64,000 bases of DNA from an uncultured Methanobrevibacter sp. (GTDB lineage: Archaea > Methanobacteriota > Methanobacteria > Methanobacteriales > Methanobacteriaceae). The DNA lies in assembly GCA_900320515.1 (NCBI GenBank), contig ONSJ01000006.1, positions 1-64,000 on the forward strand. The letters run 5' to 3'. The position numbers and the translations under genes are program-made. The notes below the pieces were generated by a model. It ran no database searches and was not told the origin of the DNA. It saw only the letters and a list, made by a program, of their open reading frames with translations. Numbering within the stretch: position 1 is the first letter of the stretch; every line of letters begins with the position of its first letter. Below, piece after piece: positions 1 to 7,813 of this stretch.

Positions 1-99
1 CTAGCTTAAAATCAAAAATAAAGACAATTTTGCCACGATAATAAGAAAAATAAGAAAAACTATCAATAATCTAAATTATTGACAAAGTCCTTAAAAAAA

Positions 100-131
100 G
101 GAAGTTAGAGAATCTAACTTCCATTTTTTTT
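100..131. terminator. Bidirectional hairpin terminator
   Basis: A perfect 10-bp stem (100-109 with 113-122) closes a 3-nt loop. An A-run lies on the left and a T-run on the right, so either transcript ends in a U-tract. It sits just past the stop of the leftward SDR gene and could also end a rightward gene outside the window. Confidence 0.7.
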
Positions 132-136
132 GATAT

Positions 137-880
137 TTAAATTTCGAATCCGCCGTCCACTTTAATAATTTGGCCGTCAATGAATGATGAGTCGTCGCTT
201 GCAAGGAACAGTGCAATGTTTGCGATGTCTTCAGGTTGGCCGCATCTTTTTACCGGACATTGGTCAATCATTTGCTGCAATGCAGCAGGGCCTCCGATAC
301 TGTCCACCATTGCGGTGTGGATTAGTCCAGGTGCAATACCGTTGCATCTGATTTCAGGACCTAATTCCCATGCCATGGATCTGGTAAGTCCCATCATTGC
401 GTGTTTGCTGTCTACGTATGCTGCGAATCCGTGGTGTGCTCCAAAGGATGCTACGGAACAGGTGTTTACAATTGTTCCTTTTCCTTTTTCTTTCATTACA
501 GGTGCAACAAGTTGTGTCAGAAGCAATGCGGAAGTCACGTTAACGTTGAACACTTTTGTCCATTCTTCAAGGGTCACTTCCATCAATGGGGACATGGACA
601 ATACTCCTGCATTGTTGAACAGGACATCAATGGTTCCGTATTCGTCCATGGTTGCATCGAATATTTTTTGAACGTCATCCAGGTTTGCCATGTCTGCAAT
701 TACAAAAATTGCTTCTCCGCCGGCAGCCTTGATGTCATCCACTACGGCTTTTGCCCTTTCTTCATTTCTTCCGGTCACTACAACTTTTGCTCCTTCAGCC
801 GCAAATAATTTGGCTGAGTCTCTGCCCATACCTGAGGTTGCTCCGGTTACGATTGCTACTTTGCCTTCTAGTTTACCCAT
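137..880 (-). CDS. SDR family oxidoreductase
   Basis: This is a cytoplasmic NAD(P)-dependent short-chain dehydrogenase of the classical type, about 247 residues, the usual family length. The N-terminal TGATSGMG glycine-rich motif binds the cofactor, NNAG follows in the middle, a serine precedes the catalytic YVDSK (YxxxK), and the C-terminus has the typical DGQIIKVDGG. The substrate cannot be told; it resembles glucose/3-oxoacyl reductase-type members. An upstream in-frame GTG at 889 is part of the ribosome binding site AGGTGATTGAA, so the ATG at 880 is the better start. The gene stands alone, with a terminator just downstream and an inverted repeat in its promoter region. Confidence 0.9.
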   Translation of the reverse strand: MGKLEGKVAIVTGATSGMGRDSAKLFAAEGAKVVVTGRNEERAKAVVDDIKAAGGEAIFVIADMANLDDVQKIFDATMDEYGTIDVLFNNAGVLSMSPLMEVTLEEWTKVFNVNVTSALLLTQLVAPVMKEKGKGTIVNTCSVASFGAHHGFAAYVDSKHAMMGLTRSMAWELGPEIRCNGIAPGLIHTAMVDSIGGPAALQQMIDQCPVKRCGQPEDIANIALFLASDDSSFIDGQIIKVDGGFEI

Positions 881-911
881 TTCAATCACCTTTCATGCAA
901 CACCATGAAAA

Positions 912-928
912 ATCATGATGTTCATGAT
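912..928. promoter_or_regulatory. Inverted repeat upstream of the SDR gene
   Basis: ATCATGA-tgt-TCATGAT is a perfect 7-bp inverted repeat about 32 bp before the SDR start, close to where transcription would begin downstream of an AT-rich TATA-like stretch. It is a plausible operator; no regulator is identified. Confidence 0.35.
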
Positions 929-1016
929 TAAAGATATAATGTAAAATATATTTAATATTATCTAAAAAAAGTTAAAAAATGTGTTTAAAATTTAAAAATA
1001 AAAAAAGGTAAGAAAT

Positions 1017-1448
1017 CTATAAGTTATAGACTTCTTCAGCGGAAACGAGGGGAATGTTGTTTTTGCTTAAAACATCAATCAGCTTGTCGATGTCGTCGGC
1101 ATGAAGCAATAGTATTGCCTTGTCTTCTTTTTTATGGGAGAATGCATAAAGGTATTCTAAATCAATCAGATTGTCTCTGATTACATCCAATACGCTTGTC
1201 AGACCCCCCGGAGTGTCGTTCATTTCAATTCCTATGATGTCTGTGATTTTGACAAGGAAATTGTTTTCTTCAAGTGCTTCCTTTCCTTTCATTGGGTCAT
1301 CAACGACAAGTCTCAGGATTCCGAATTCGGAAGTGTCTGCCATGCACATTGCCCTGATGTTGACATCGGCAACGGTAAGCACTTCAAGGGGTTTTGCAAG
1401 ACTTCCCATCTTATTCTGTAAAAATATTGATAGTTGTTTGATTTTCAT
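1017..1448 (-). CDS. Tandem ACT domain protein
   Basis: A 143-residue cytoplasmic protein made of two ACT-type small-molecule-binding domains (about residues 3-70 and 72-140). The first begins KQLSIFLQNKMGSLAKPLEVL, the typical ACT beta-strand and helix; the second contains the TPGGLTSVLDVI turn. Such proteins usually bind amino acids and act as regulatory or sensory subunits. It starts 8 bp after the stop of the phenylacetate-CoA ligase gene on the same strand, an arrangement common in methanogens, which suggests it regulates aryl-CoA or aromatic amino acid metabolism (inference). The ATG at 1448 is preceded by TTAGGTG. Confidence 0.85.
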   Translation of the reverse strand: MKIKQLSIFLQNKMGSLAKPLEVLTVADVNIRAMCMADTSEFGILRLVVDDPMKGKEALEENNFLVKITDIIGIEMNDTPGGLTSVLDVIRDNLIDLEYLYAFSHKKEDKAILLLHADDIDKLIDVLSKNNIPLVSAEEVYNL

Positions 1449-1456
1449 GTTAACAC

Positions 1457-2758
1457 CTAATGTAAGTTTCTTTTATCAATCACTCTTTTTGCTTTTCCTT
1501 CAAATCTTGGCAGGGTTTTCGGTTCCACAAGTGTTACCTTTACCCTGATTCCTGTTTCATTTTCAATTGATTTTGCGATTTTTGTCTGAACATGCATCAT
1601 GTCCTTTACGCCGTCAAAGAAGATTTCCTGTGACACCTCTACCTTTATCTCGATTTCGTCCAGGGTTCCAGGTCTTGTAACTATAATCATATAATGAGGC
1701 TCTGCATCACCAACCTTAAGCAATGCTTTTTCTATTTGTGATGGGAAAACAGCTACTCCTTTCACCTTGATCATGTCATCGGATCTTCCGGTTATTCTGC
1801 TCATCCTTGCATGTGTCCTTCCGCATTCGCATTTTTCATAGGTAAGCTTTGTCAGATCCTTTGTTCTGAATCTGATGACAGGCATTCCTTCCCTTTCAAG
1901 GTTTGTCAATACCAGCTCTCCCGGAGTGTCTCCGCCTATGACTTTCTGGGTATCCGGATTGATGATTTCGGGATAGTATATGTCTTCTGCAATGTGAAGG
2001 CCCTTCTGGGCACAGCATTCGACTCCGACTCCAGGTCCCATCAGTTCTGTCAATCCATATATGTTATATGCTTTGCATCCAAAGAGTTCTTCCACTCTTT
2101 GCCTTATCTCTTCGGTCCATCCTTCTGCTCCAAATCCGATTGCCCTGATTCCCAGTTCCTTTGGATCAATTCCATCTTCAAGAGCGACTTCCGCAAGATG
2201 TATTCCATATGATGGGGTAAAAATAAGTCCTGTTGCTCCGAAGTCCTTCATTATTTCGATTTGCCTTCTTGTTTGGCCGGTTGAAATTGGAATGATTGCA
2301 GCTCCAACCTTGTGGGATCCGTAGTGGACTCCAAAACCTCCGGTAAACATTCCGTAACCGTGTGTGTTCTGCAGGATGTCGTCTTCGCCGATGCCCATCA
2401 TTGTAAGCCCACGGGCTATGGTTTCGGCCCATGTGTCCAGGTCCTTTTCGGTATATCCTGACACCACAGGTTTTCCGGTTGTTCCTGATGAGGAATGCAG
2501 CTCCTTGATTTCCTTGATGTCAACTGCAAACAGTCCGAAAGGATAGCTTTCCCTTAAATCATCCTTTGTAATGAAAGGAAGCTTTTCAATATCCTTCAAG
2601 GTTTCGATGTCCTCTGGATAAACTCCAATTTCACTGTATTTTTTATTGTAATACGGTATTTTTTCAAATGCCCTCTTGACGGTCGCCTGAAGCTTTTTCA
2701 ACTGTAACTCTTCAAGGTCTTGCCTCGGCATGGTTTCTATTTCCTCGTTCCAAAACAT
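1457..2758 (-). CDS. paaK: Phenylacetate-CoA ligase (adenylate-forming)
   Basis: An AMP-forming aryl-CoA ligase of about 433 residues, the normal length for the PaaK family. It activates phenylacetate or a related aryl acid with ATP and CoA. The phosphate-binding SSGTTGKP motif lies near residue 90, YGLTE near 235, and the C-terminal hinge and lysine region (TGRSDDMIKVKG) near 325. In methanogens these enzymes are thought to work next to indolepyruvate/phenylpyruvate oxidoreductases in reversible aromatic amino acid metabolism. An ATG at 2770 is in frame, but GAGG six bases before the ATG at 2758 favours the latter. It forms an operon with the downstream ACT gene. Confidence 0.9.
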   Translation of the reverse strand: MFWNEEIETMPRQDLEELQLKKLQATVKRAFEKIPYYNKKYSEIGVYPEDIETLKDIEKLPFITKDDLRESYPFGLFAVDIKEIKELHSSSGTTGKPVVSGYTEKDLDTWAETIARGLTMMGIGEDDILQNTHGYGMFTGGFGVHYGSHKVGAAIIPISTGQTRRQIEIMKDFGATGLIFTPSYGIHLAEVALEDGIDPKELGIRAIGFGAEGWTEEIRQRVEELFGCKAYNIYGLTELMGPGVGVECCAQKGLHIAEDIYYPEIINPDTQKVIGGDTPGELVLTNLEREGMPVIRFRTKDLTKLTYEKCECGRTHARMSRITGRSDDMIKVKGVAVFPSQIEKALLKVGDAEPHYMIIVTRPGTLDEIEIKVEVSQEIFFDGVKDMMHVQTKIAKSIENETGIRVKVTLVEPKTLPRFEGKAKRVIDKRNLH

Positions 2759-2945
2759 ATTTTGCCTCATTAAATTTTCAGTATATTATATATTATGTCA
2801 TTAGTAACATTAAAGTTTTCACTTTATCGAAAATTTTTTATTAATGAAGTTTTCATATATACAAATGTAATGCTATTTTGCATTACCGTAAATCTAAAAG
2901 TGGGTATAATTAAGCAATTGATTATATATTTTAGGTTAGGAGTTT

Positions 2946-4532
2946 ATGAAAAAACATGCTTTAAGTATGGTTTTTTTGTTAATTATAGCTCTAAGTTTAA
3001 TCGGTGCTGTATCTGCAAGCGATAACATAACGCTTTGCGATGATACGCCATTATTGGACAGTCAATATGACGGCGAGGTTGAGTCGACCTGTGAATGTGA
3101 ATCGGTTGGCGAAATTTCAATCGATTGCGATGATTCGCAGATGATTTGTGAAAGTGACGATTCATCTCATGGCAGTCTTTCTGCCTTTGAGAGTGAAGAA
3201 GTCTCTCCTCGGGAATATGACTCCAATTATGAACTTGGATATGAGATAACTGCAGACTTCACAGATATTGTCGAAATTGAAAATTTGGACGATATCCTGA
3301 TAGTTACAAATGCAGGTGTCCTGATTAATAATCAAACCACAGAGAATGTTTTAAATGGAATACTAGATGCTTCTAACGGATGTATAACTTATGAAGATGG
3401 TAATCTTATTACAATATCTTCAACTGCTGATTCAGTAAATGTAGCCTTTGTTTACAAAAATCAAGAATCACTAACAATTGCATTATATAAGGATAGTAAA
3501 GATCATATATATTACAACGAAATCGGTCCAGAGATATCCGCTAGTCATTTGGAAAAATTGGAGTTGGGTGATGAAGATTTGGCTTCGTATCTGACGATAA
3601 TTCAATCTTGGACTAACGGGCATTTAAGTGATTTAAATCTTTTAGCATTTAAAAGGAATGTTCCTTATGGACTTTTAGGGGTTAGTGATAAGCTTCAAAC
3701 TGTTAAATATTATCCACATGAATTTGATTTGCCCCTTGCTGATGCTTTAGGTGTCTCAAGGGATTTCGATGATGATGCGTTCATTTTGGAGAAGTCAAAT
3801 TCTTCAGGTGAAAGGGCGTCCGTCGATGTTGGTATGGTAGGTAGATCTATGGAGGAATCTTCAAGCTTAGACCTTTATGATATAGGTATTGATGCAAGTA
3901 AAAAAGCTTTAGATTACTTAAAATCAAAAGGTGTTGATATTCCCAAAGATTATCCATATTTATACGTTTTAACATCTGCAGGCCATGTCAGGGTCAACGG
4001 TTTAAAGACCGATGAGGTTCTTGACGGACTTCTGGAAGGTTTGGGACCAAAATTTGATCCGGACCATTTGATATCTGTAGATGATCCATCCTGGAAGGAT
4101 TTAGTATTTTATTTCATATTGGTAAAAAATACTAAAACCATTTCATATGCTTTAAAATATGATTCAGCTACTGGCAAGTTGATCAAATCCAATAAGGTCA
4201 AAGAACAGGGGGATAATATGGCAGAAAAGATGGGATTATTTTCAAGCCATTCATCACATGATGATGGTGGCTCACATAACTTCAATCGTGAAGTTTGTCA
4301 TGAAATCTGTTCCAATGGCTCTTCAAAGGTTTTGAATCAAACAAAACATGCAAATGTTACTGGTAGCAAGAATTCAACCAATAATGTCAGCAACGCTTCA
4401 AAAGATGCGAACAACTCTGACATTGGCGAAGTGCCGAAAAATTATAATGGAAGTCCATTTAATATATTGTACACTTTGTCATCAATTTTAATAGTGTGTG
4501 GAATTTTTGGTGCTGGATACCGAAAACGTTAG
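2946..4532 (+). CDS. Secreted membrane-anchored protein with duplicated domain
   Basis: I do not recognise this family. The 528-residue protein has a clear signal peptide (residues 1-25, MKKHALSMVFLLIIALSLIG then AVSAS), a very acidic Cys-containing segment (26-90), and a C-terminal transmembrane helix ending in GYRKR, so it is probably exposed outside the membrane. Two stretches, about residues 117-190 and 337-415, are visibly homologous (shared pattern V-x-T-x-AG, T-x-x-VL-x-G-[IL]-L, LI, KN-x-x-T/L, AL-x-x-D), showing an internal duplication. A Ser/Thr/Asn-rich linker precedes the C-terminal helix. The start follows AGGAGTTT. The gene has its own promoter region and a hairpin terminator. 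Confidence 0.8.
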   Translation: MKKHALSMVFLLIIALSLIGAVSASDNITLCDDTPLLDSQYDGEVESTCECESVGEISIDCDDSQMICESDDSSHGSLSAFESEEVSPREYDSNYELGYEITADFTDIVEIENLDDILIVTNAGVLINNQTTENVLNGILDASNGCITYEDGNLITISSTADSVNVAFVYKNQESLTIALYKDSKDHIYYNEIGPEISASHLEKLELGDEDLASYLTIIQSWTNGHLSDLNLLAFKRNVPYGLLGVSDKLQTVKYYPHEFDLPLADALGVSRDFDDDAFILEKSNSSGERASVDVGMVGRSMEESSSLDLYDIGIDASKKALDYLKSKGVDIPKDYPYLYVLTSAGHVRVNGLKTDEVLDGLLEGLGPKFDPDHLISVDDPSWKDLVFYFILVKNTKTISYALKYDSATGKLIKSNKVKEQGDNMAEKMGLFSSHSSHDDGGSHNFNREVCHEICSNGSSKVLNQTKHANVTGSKNSTNNVSNASKDANNSDIGEVPKNYNGSPFNILYTLSSILIVCGIFGAGYRKR

Positions 4533-4537
4533 TTTAT

Positions 4538-4567
4538 AATATTTCACATTTGTGAAATATTTTTTTA
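4538..4567 (+). terminator. Hairpin and T-tract after the secreted protein gene
   Basis: AATATTTCAC-attt-GTGAAATATT is a perfect 10-bp stem directly after the stop codon at 4532, followed by a run of T. Confidence 0.7.
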
Positions 4568-4718
4568 TTTTTTTTTGCCAAAGTTTTTTAACCCTATTAA
4601 TTAAATATATTATTGATATTGTAGGAACTACATATCGAATCTTGATAACTTTTATATATTTTATTAGAGTAATAATAAAATGTAATTAATTAAAATTAAT
4701 TTTATATGGAGAATTACT

Positions 4719-5429
4719 ATGGATATGATGAGTGTATTATGGCAGGTTGGTATCTTCGCTTCCGTTTTGGTATTCGGTATCAAAATAGGGCTGGCTTCAG
4801 GATTGGCCAATTTGTCCAAAAAGTTATTTGCGGTGATTTGTATTGCCTATGGTGGAGGTGTTGTGCTTATTTCTGCTATTGCTTCACTGTATTCAGAACA
4901 GTTGGTTCAGGCAATTTACAGCTACAATACAATATTCTACATCCTTATGGCTTCAATCATGATTATTGCAGGTCTGTTTACAATAAGGGAGTGGAAAATA
5001 CATGATAAGAATACGTCTACTGCAACTTCTCTAGCTATTATTGCTCCTTGTCCATGCTGTTTCGGTTCAATTATTGCAAGTGTTCTCATCGTTGCACCAA
5101 CAATTGGAGTCACTTCACTTGACCTCAGTTGGTATGCGGCTGCAGCACTTGTTGGCGTTATGATTGTAACATATTTTGCATCAAATACAATAGTGAGAGT
5201 GATCAACAGACCTTATCCAATAGTATTGGGTAATTTCATGCTTTTGCTTGGTGCATATTTCTTGCTTTCAGCAATCGTCATACCAAACATTGCAGGAGTA
5301 TTGTCTAAAACTCAAAGTCCTATTACATTGGGTTCTCCTCAGGATATCCTGATGGTCATATTGGCCTTTGCCATTTTGATTGTTGGAGGTATCGTTTTAA
5401 ATAAAAGAGGCAGAAATATTTTAAGATAA
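4719..5429 (+). CDS. DUF2162 family membrane transporter-like protein
   Basis: A 236-residue integral membrane protein with about six hydrophobic helices and a conserved CPCCFGS motif near residue 109, as in the DUF2162 proteins of methanogens. It starts at the ATG following TATGGAGAATTACT. It is followed 12 bp later by an ExbB/MotA-like gene and then an ExbD-like gene, so the three probably form one complex. The family is predicted to be a transporter; the substrate is unknown. Cysteine-rich motifs in membranes often bind metals, but that is only a guess here. Confidence 0.8.
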   Translation: MDMMSVLWQVGIFASVLVFGIKIGLASGLANLSKKLFAVICIAYGGGVVLISAIASLYSEQLVQAIYSYNTIFYILMASIMIIAGLFTIREWKIHDKNTSTATSLAIIAPCPCCFGSIIASVLIVAPTIGVTSLDLSWYAAAALVGVMIVTYFASNTIVRVINRPYPIVLGNFMLLLGAYFLLSAIVIPNIAGVLSKTQSPITLGSPQDILMVILAFAILIVGGIVLNKRGRNILR

Positions 5430-5441
5430 AGGTGAAAAAAT

Positions 5442-6089
5442 ATGGTTTTAAACATTCCGGGTGGAGAGTTTTTAACAGGTTCTCTTGATGTAATTTCACA
5501 AAGCTTGACAATACCTGTATTGATTATTCTGCTTGTCATTGTAATCATTACAATAATTACATTGGGTGGAGTTATAGCGGAGTATACTTCAAGGCGTAAG
5601 GTTCCTGTTGGAACAATCAGGGATTTGATTTATGAAATTAATCGTGCACCGTCAATTGATGCATTAAAAAGCGTAATTGAAAATGCTAAGATTCCCAAAT
5701 CACAAAAGAAGGTTTTGGCGGAAATCGCCTCCTCAAGTGAACTGGGCAATTCTTCAAGGGAAGCCCTCGCACGTAAGCTATTCGAGTTTGAGGAAGAAAA
5801 GACAATGAGTAATTTACAGAGAACAGACATAATTACCCGTATCGGACCTACCTTGGGGCTAATGGGTACATTGATTCCAATGGGTCCTGGTTTGGCTGCA
5901 TTGGGTGCCGGAGACATCAATACATTAGCATCATCCCTTACCGTTGCATTCAACACAACCATTGTCGGTATCGGTTCCGGTGCATTGTGTTATGTGATGG
6001 GTAAAATTCGTTCCGGATGGTATGACAGATACCTGTCCGATTTGGATGCATTGATTGATGCAACACTTGATAAAATGAATAATCAGTGA
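5442..6089 (+). CDS. MotA/TolQ/ExbB-type proton channel protein
   Basis: A 215-residue protein with one N-terminal transmembrane helix (about 20-45), a cytoplasmic helical segment, and the two C-terminal helices typical of MotA/TolQ/ExbB (GPTLGLMGTLIPMGPGLAAL, then a second around LTVAFNTTIVGIGSGALCYV). Members use the proton gradient to drive a partner. The neighbours DUF2162 upstream and an ExbD-like single-pass protein downstream complete a small proton-powered module. The start follows AAAGGTGAAAAAT. There is no outer membrane here, so the powered partner must be a different process from TonB-type import. Confidence 0.9.
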   Translation: MVLNIPGGEFLTGSLDVISQSLTIPVLIILLVIVIITIITLGGVIAEYTSRRKVPVGTIRDLIYEINRAPSIDALKSVIENAKIPKSQKKVLAEIASSSELGNSSREALARKLFEFEEEKTMSNLQRTDIITRIGPTLGLMGTLIPMGPGLAALGAGDINTLASSLTVAFNTTIVGIGSGALCYVMGKIRSGWYDRYLSDLDALIDATLDKMNNQ

Positions 6090-6094
6090 TTCTT

Positions 6095-6415
6095 ATGGTA
6101 AGAAAAGGCGGAAGACGCAGATCAAAACGTGTCGAAGAAGACCCGATGGCCGGTACATCCAACCTTGTGGATGCTATGCTGGTCATTGCAGTCGGCTTTC
6201 TGGTTTTTGTTATCATAAGCTGGAACATGCAGGCGATGATTGACCCTAGTGAGAATGTTCATGAACAGATGCAGCAGAAAATGACGGAAGTGGATCAAGG
6301 CCAACAGTTGAACGACACTCCTGACACTTCTAATTCATCAGGTCAGGGATATACCGAGATGGGTAAGGTTTACAAGGATCCTTCTACGGGCAAGCTGATA
6401 ATGGTGGAAGGTTGA
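6095..6415 (+). CDS. DUF2149 protein, ExbD-like subunit
   Basis: A protein of about 106 residues with a basic cytoplasmic N-terminus (VRKGGRRRSKR) and one transmembrane helix beginning NLVDAMLVIAVGFLVFVI. The Asp at the start of the helix matches the proton-carrying Asp of ExbD/TolR, so it probably completes the channel with the ExbB-like protein. The outer C-terminal part is short and polar. An in-frame GTG at 6086 overlaps the preceding stop but is itself part of the ribosome binding site (AGTGATTCTT), so the ATG at 6095 is preferred. Confidence 0.8.
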   Translation: MVRKGGRRRSKRVEEDPMAGTSNLVDAMLVIAVGFLVFVIISWNMQAMIDPSENVHEQMQQKMTEVDQGQQLNDTPDTSNSSGQGYTEMGKVYKDPSTGKLIMVEG

Positions 6416-6478
6416 CCCTTCCACGAAAAACTTTTTTTTTAAAACTTTTTTATATGTTGACAACTAATATATTAATTA

Positions 6479-6907
6479 ATGTTGGACAGTCACTTATCAA
6501 GGGTCATAATAATAAATTTTATTTCGGCACTAATCATTTCATTGGTGGGATGTTATTTTTTAATGACAATAAATCTCACAGATGTAACTCATATTGCTGA
6601 TTTATTTGGTTTATATTTCCTGGTTATCTTTGGAATTGACATTATGATAGAATCAAGAGACATAAGAAATGACCGCCAGAGGTTTATTCTAGCCATTGCG
6701 CTGATCTTGATATTTGATTTGGTCTTTTTGCTTATTGTACCATTGCTCTTCGGTAATGTTCTTGGCGTAACCGATTCGATGATTTTTGTTTTCAATGGCG
6801 CAAGATTCGATTTTTCATTCAATGTCTATACATATCTGGCGATTTATGCAATACTTATGATAATATTCAACATATTGCTGTATCTAAAGGATAGGCAAAA
6901 GGCATAG
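6479..6907 (+). CDS. Small four-helix membrane protein
   Basis: Unrecognised 142-residue protein with about four predicted transmembrane helices (starting near residues 8, 42, 75 and 118). It has charged loops such as ESRDIRNDRQRF and ends in a short basic tail (LKDRQKA). It has an AT-rich upstream region containing TTTTATATG (about 6449) but no convincing ribosome binding site, so it may be leaderless. It lies between the ExbB-like cluster and transcription factor S; no function can be assigned. Confidence 0.6.
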   Translation: MLDSHLSRVIIINFISALIISLVGCYFLMTINLTDVTHIADLFGLYFLVIFGIDIMIESRDIRNDRQRFILAIALILIFDLVFLLIVPLLFGNVLGVTDSMIFVFNGARFDFSFNVYTYLAIYAILMIIFNILLYLKDRQKA

Positions 6908-6973
6908 TATGGATAATTTTATATAACATTTTGATTAAATTAATATTTTTACGAATTTTTAAGGTGTTTTTTT

Positions 6974-7291
6974 ATGGAATTCTGTCCAGATTGTGGTAAG
7001 ATGTTGATGCCTAACAAGGGCAAGATTAAATGCAGGTGCGGTTATGAAAAGGACCTCTCAAAAGAGGATATTGAAGAGCAGTATCATATGGAAGGCGAAA
7101 AGAATCCTGAAATGAAGGTCATTGTAAAAGAGGGTAATGATGTGGCATTACCTACTACAACAATCACCTGCTATAAGTGCGGCCACACCAAGGGCTACTG
7201 GTGGACAGTCCAGACAAGATCTGCAGATGAGGCACCTACCAATTTTATACGCTGCGCCAAATGCGGCAATACATGGAGAAGTTCCAACTAG
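6974..7291 (+). CDS. tfs: Transcription factor S (TFIIS/RPA12-like)
   Basis: A 105-residue archaeal transcript-cleavage factor that rescues arrested RNA polymerase. The N-terminal zinc ribbon is CPDCGK...CRCGY (residues 4-24). The C-terminal ribbon is CYKCGH...CAKCGN, with the acidic catalytic pair in RSADEAPT between the cysteine pairs, as required to stimulate polymerase cleavage. Length and layout are normal. The start follows AAGGTGTTTTTTT. Confidence 0.95.
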   Translation: MEFCPDCGKMLMPNKGKIKCRCGYEKDLSKEDIEEQYHMEGEKNPEMKVIVKEGNDVALPTTTITCYKCGHTKGYWWTVQTRSADEAPTNFIRCAKCGNTWRSSN

Positions 7292-7813
7292 CATGGGATT
7301 TCCTTTAAAATATTATATTACTGTCAAATATATTTTTCAAAAATCACCGGCTATTTTCACATCTTTGTCAAATTAATCGTTATTTTGACGCTATCATTTC
7401 TAAAATGTTGATATATAAGTTAATTTTAATTTATTTATGAAAATATTCTTTTTAAATTAGTGTTTTTAGGTAGATGCTCATCATCTACTCCCTCTATTTT
7501 TTTGAATTCATCACCTCGCCAAATCCGATTTTTAATCATAATTCGAATGCATTTTAAGCAAAATTCCCTTCAAGTATTTTCATTTGAATGCAGGAAGATA
7601 TCAGATAATGGATTGTTTCTTGAATTATATCAAATAATGCAAAAAAATTCATAAAATAAGATGCATATATGTAGATTCCTCAATAATTTTAAAAGATTTG
7701 CGTCGAAGCGATTCCTATAATTTCTGGTATGATGAGTTTTGGTAACTCAGATGAAAACATATTTTTTATAGTTTTAATATAGTTGATAATGTAATATGTC
7801 TGGGCGTGATTTT
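7292..7813. other. Long AT-rich intergenic region
   Basis: About 520 bp without a convincing gene. The hairpin at 7470-7488 with a T-run is the only clear structure. An open frame at 7460-7654 has no ribosome binding site and a composition like the flanking non-coding DNA. TATATAAG around 7411 and TTTTTTATAG around 7762 are possible promoter elements, the latter placed for the HEAT-repeat gene. Confidence 0.5.
7470..7503 (+). terminator. Hairpin with T-run
   Basis: GTAGATG-ctcat-CATCTAC is a perfect 7-bp stem followed within 10 bases by a run of T. It lies about 180 bp past the transcription factor S gene and may end a readthrough transcript or a small RNA. Confidence 0.45.

Noticed and set aside
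2795-3025. 76-residue open frame upstream of the secreted protein
   Set aside because: It overlaps the signal peptide codons in another frame and includes the promoter region; the main frame has a good ribosome binding site and clear signal peptide.
7460-7654. 64-residue open frame
   Set aside because: No ribosome binding site or promoter in place, no recognisable protein features, and it begins over a hairpin/T-run terminator.
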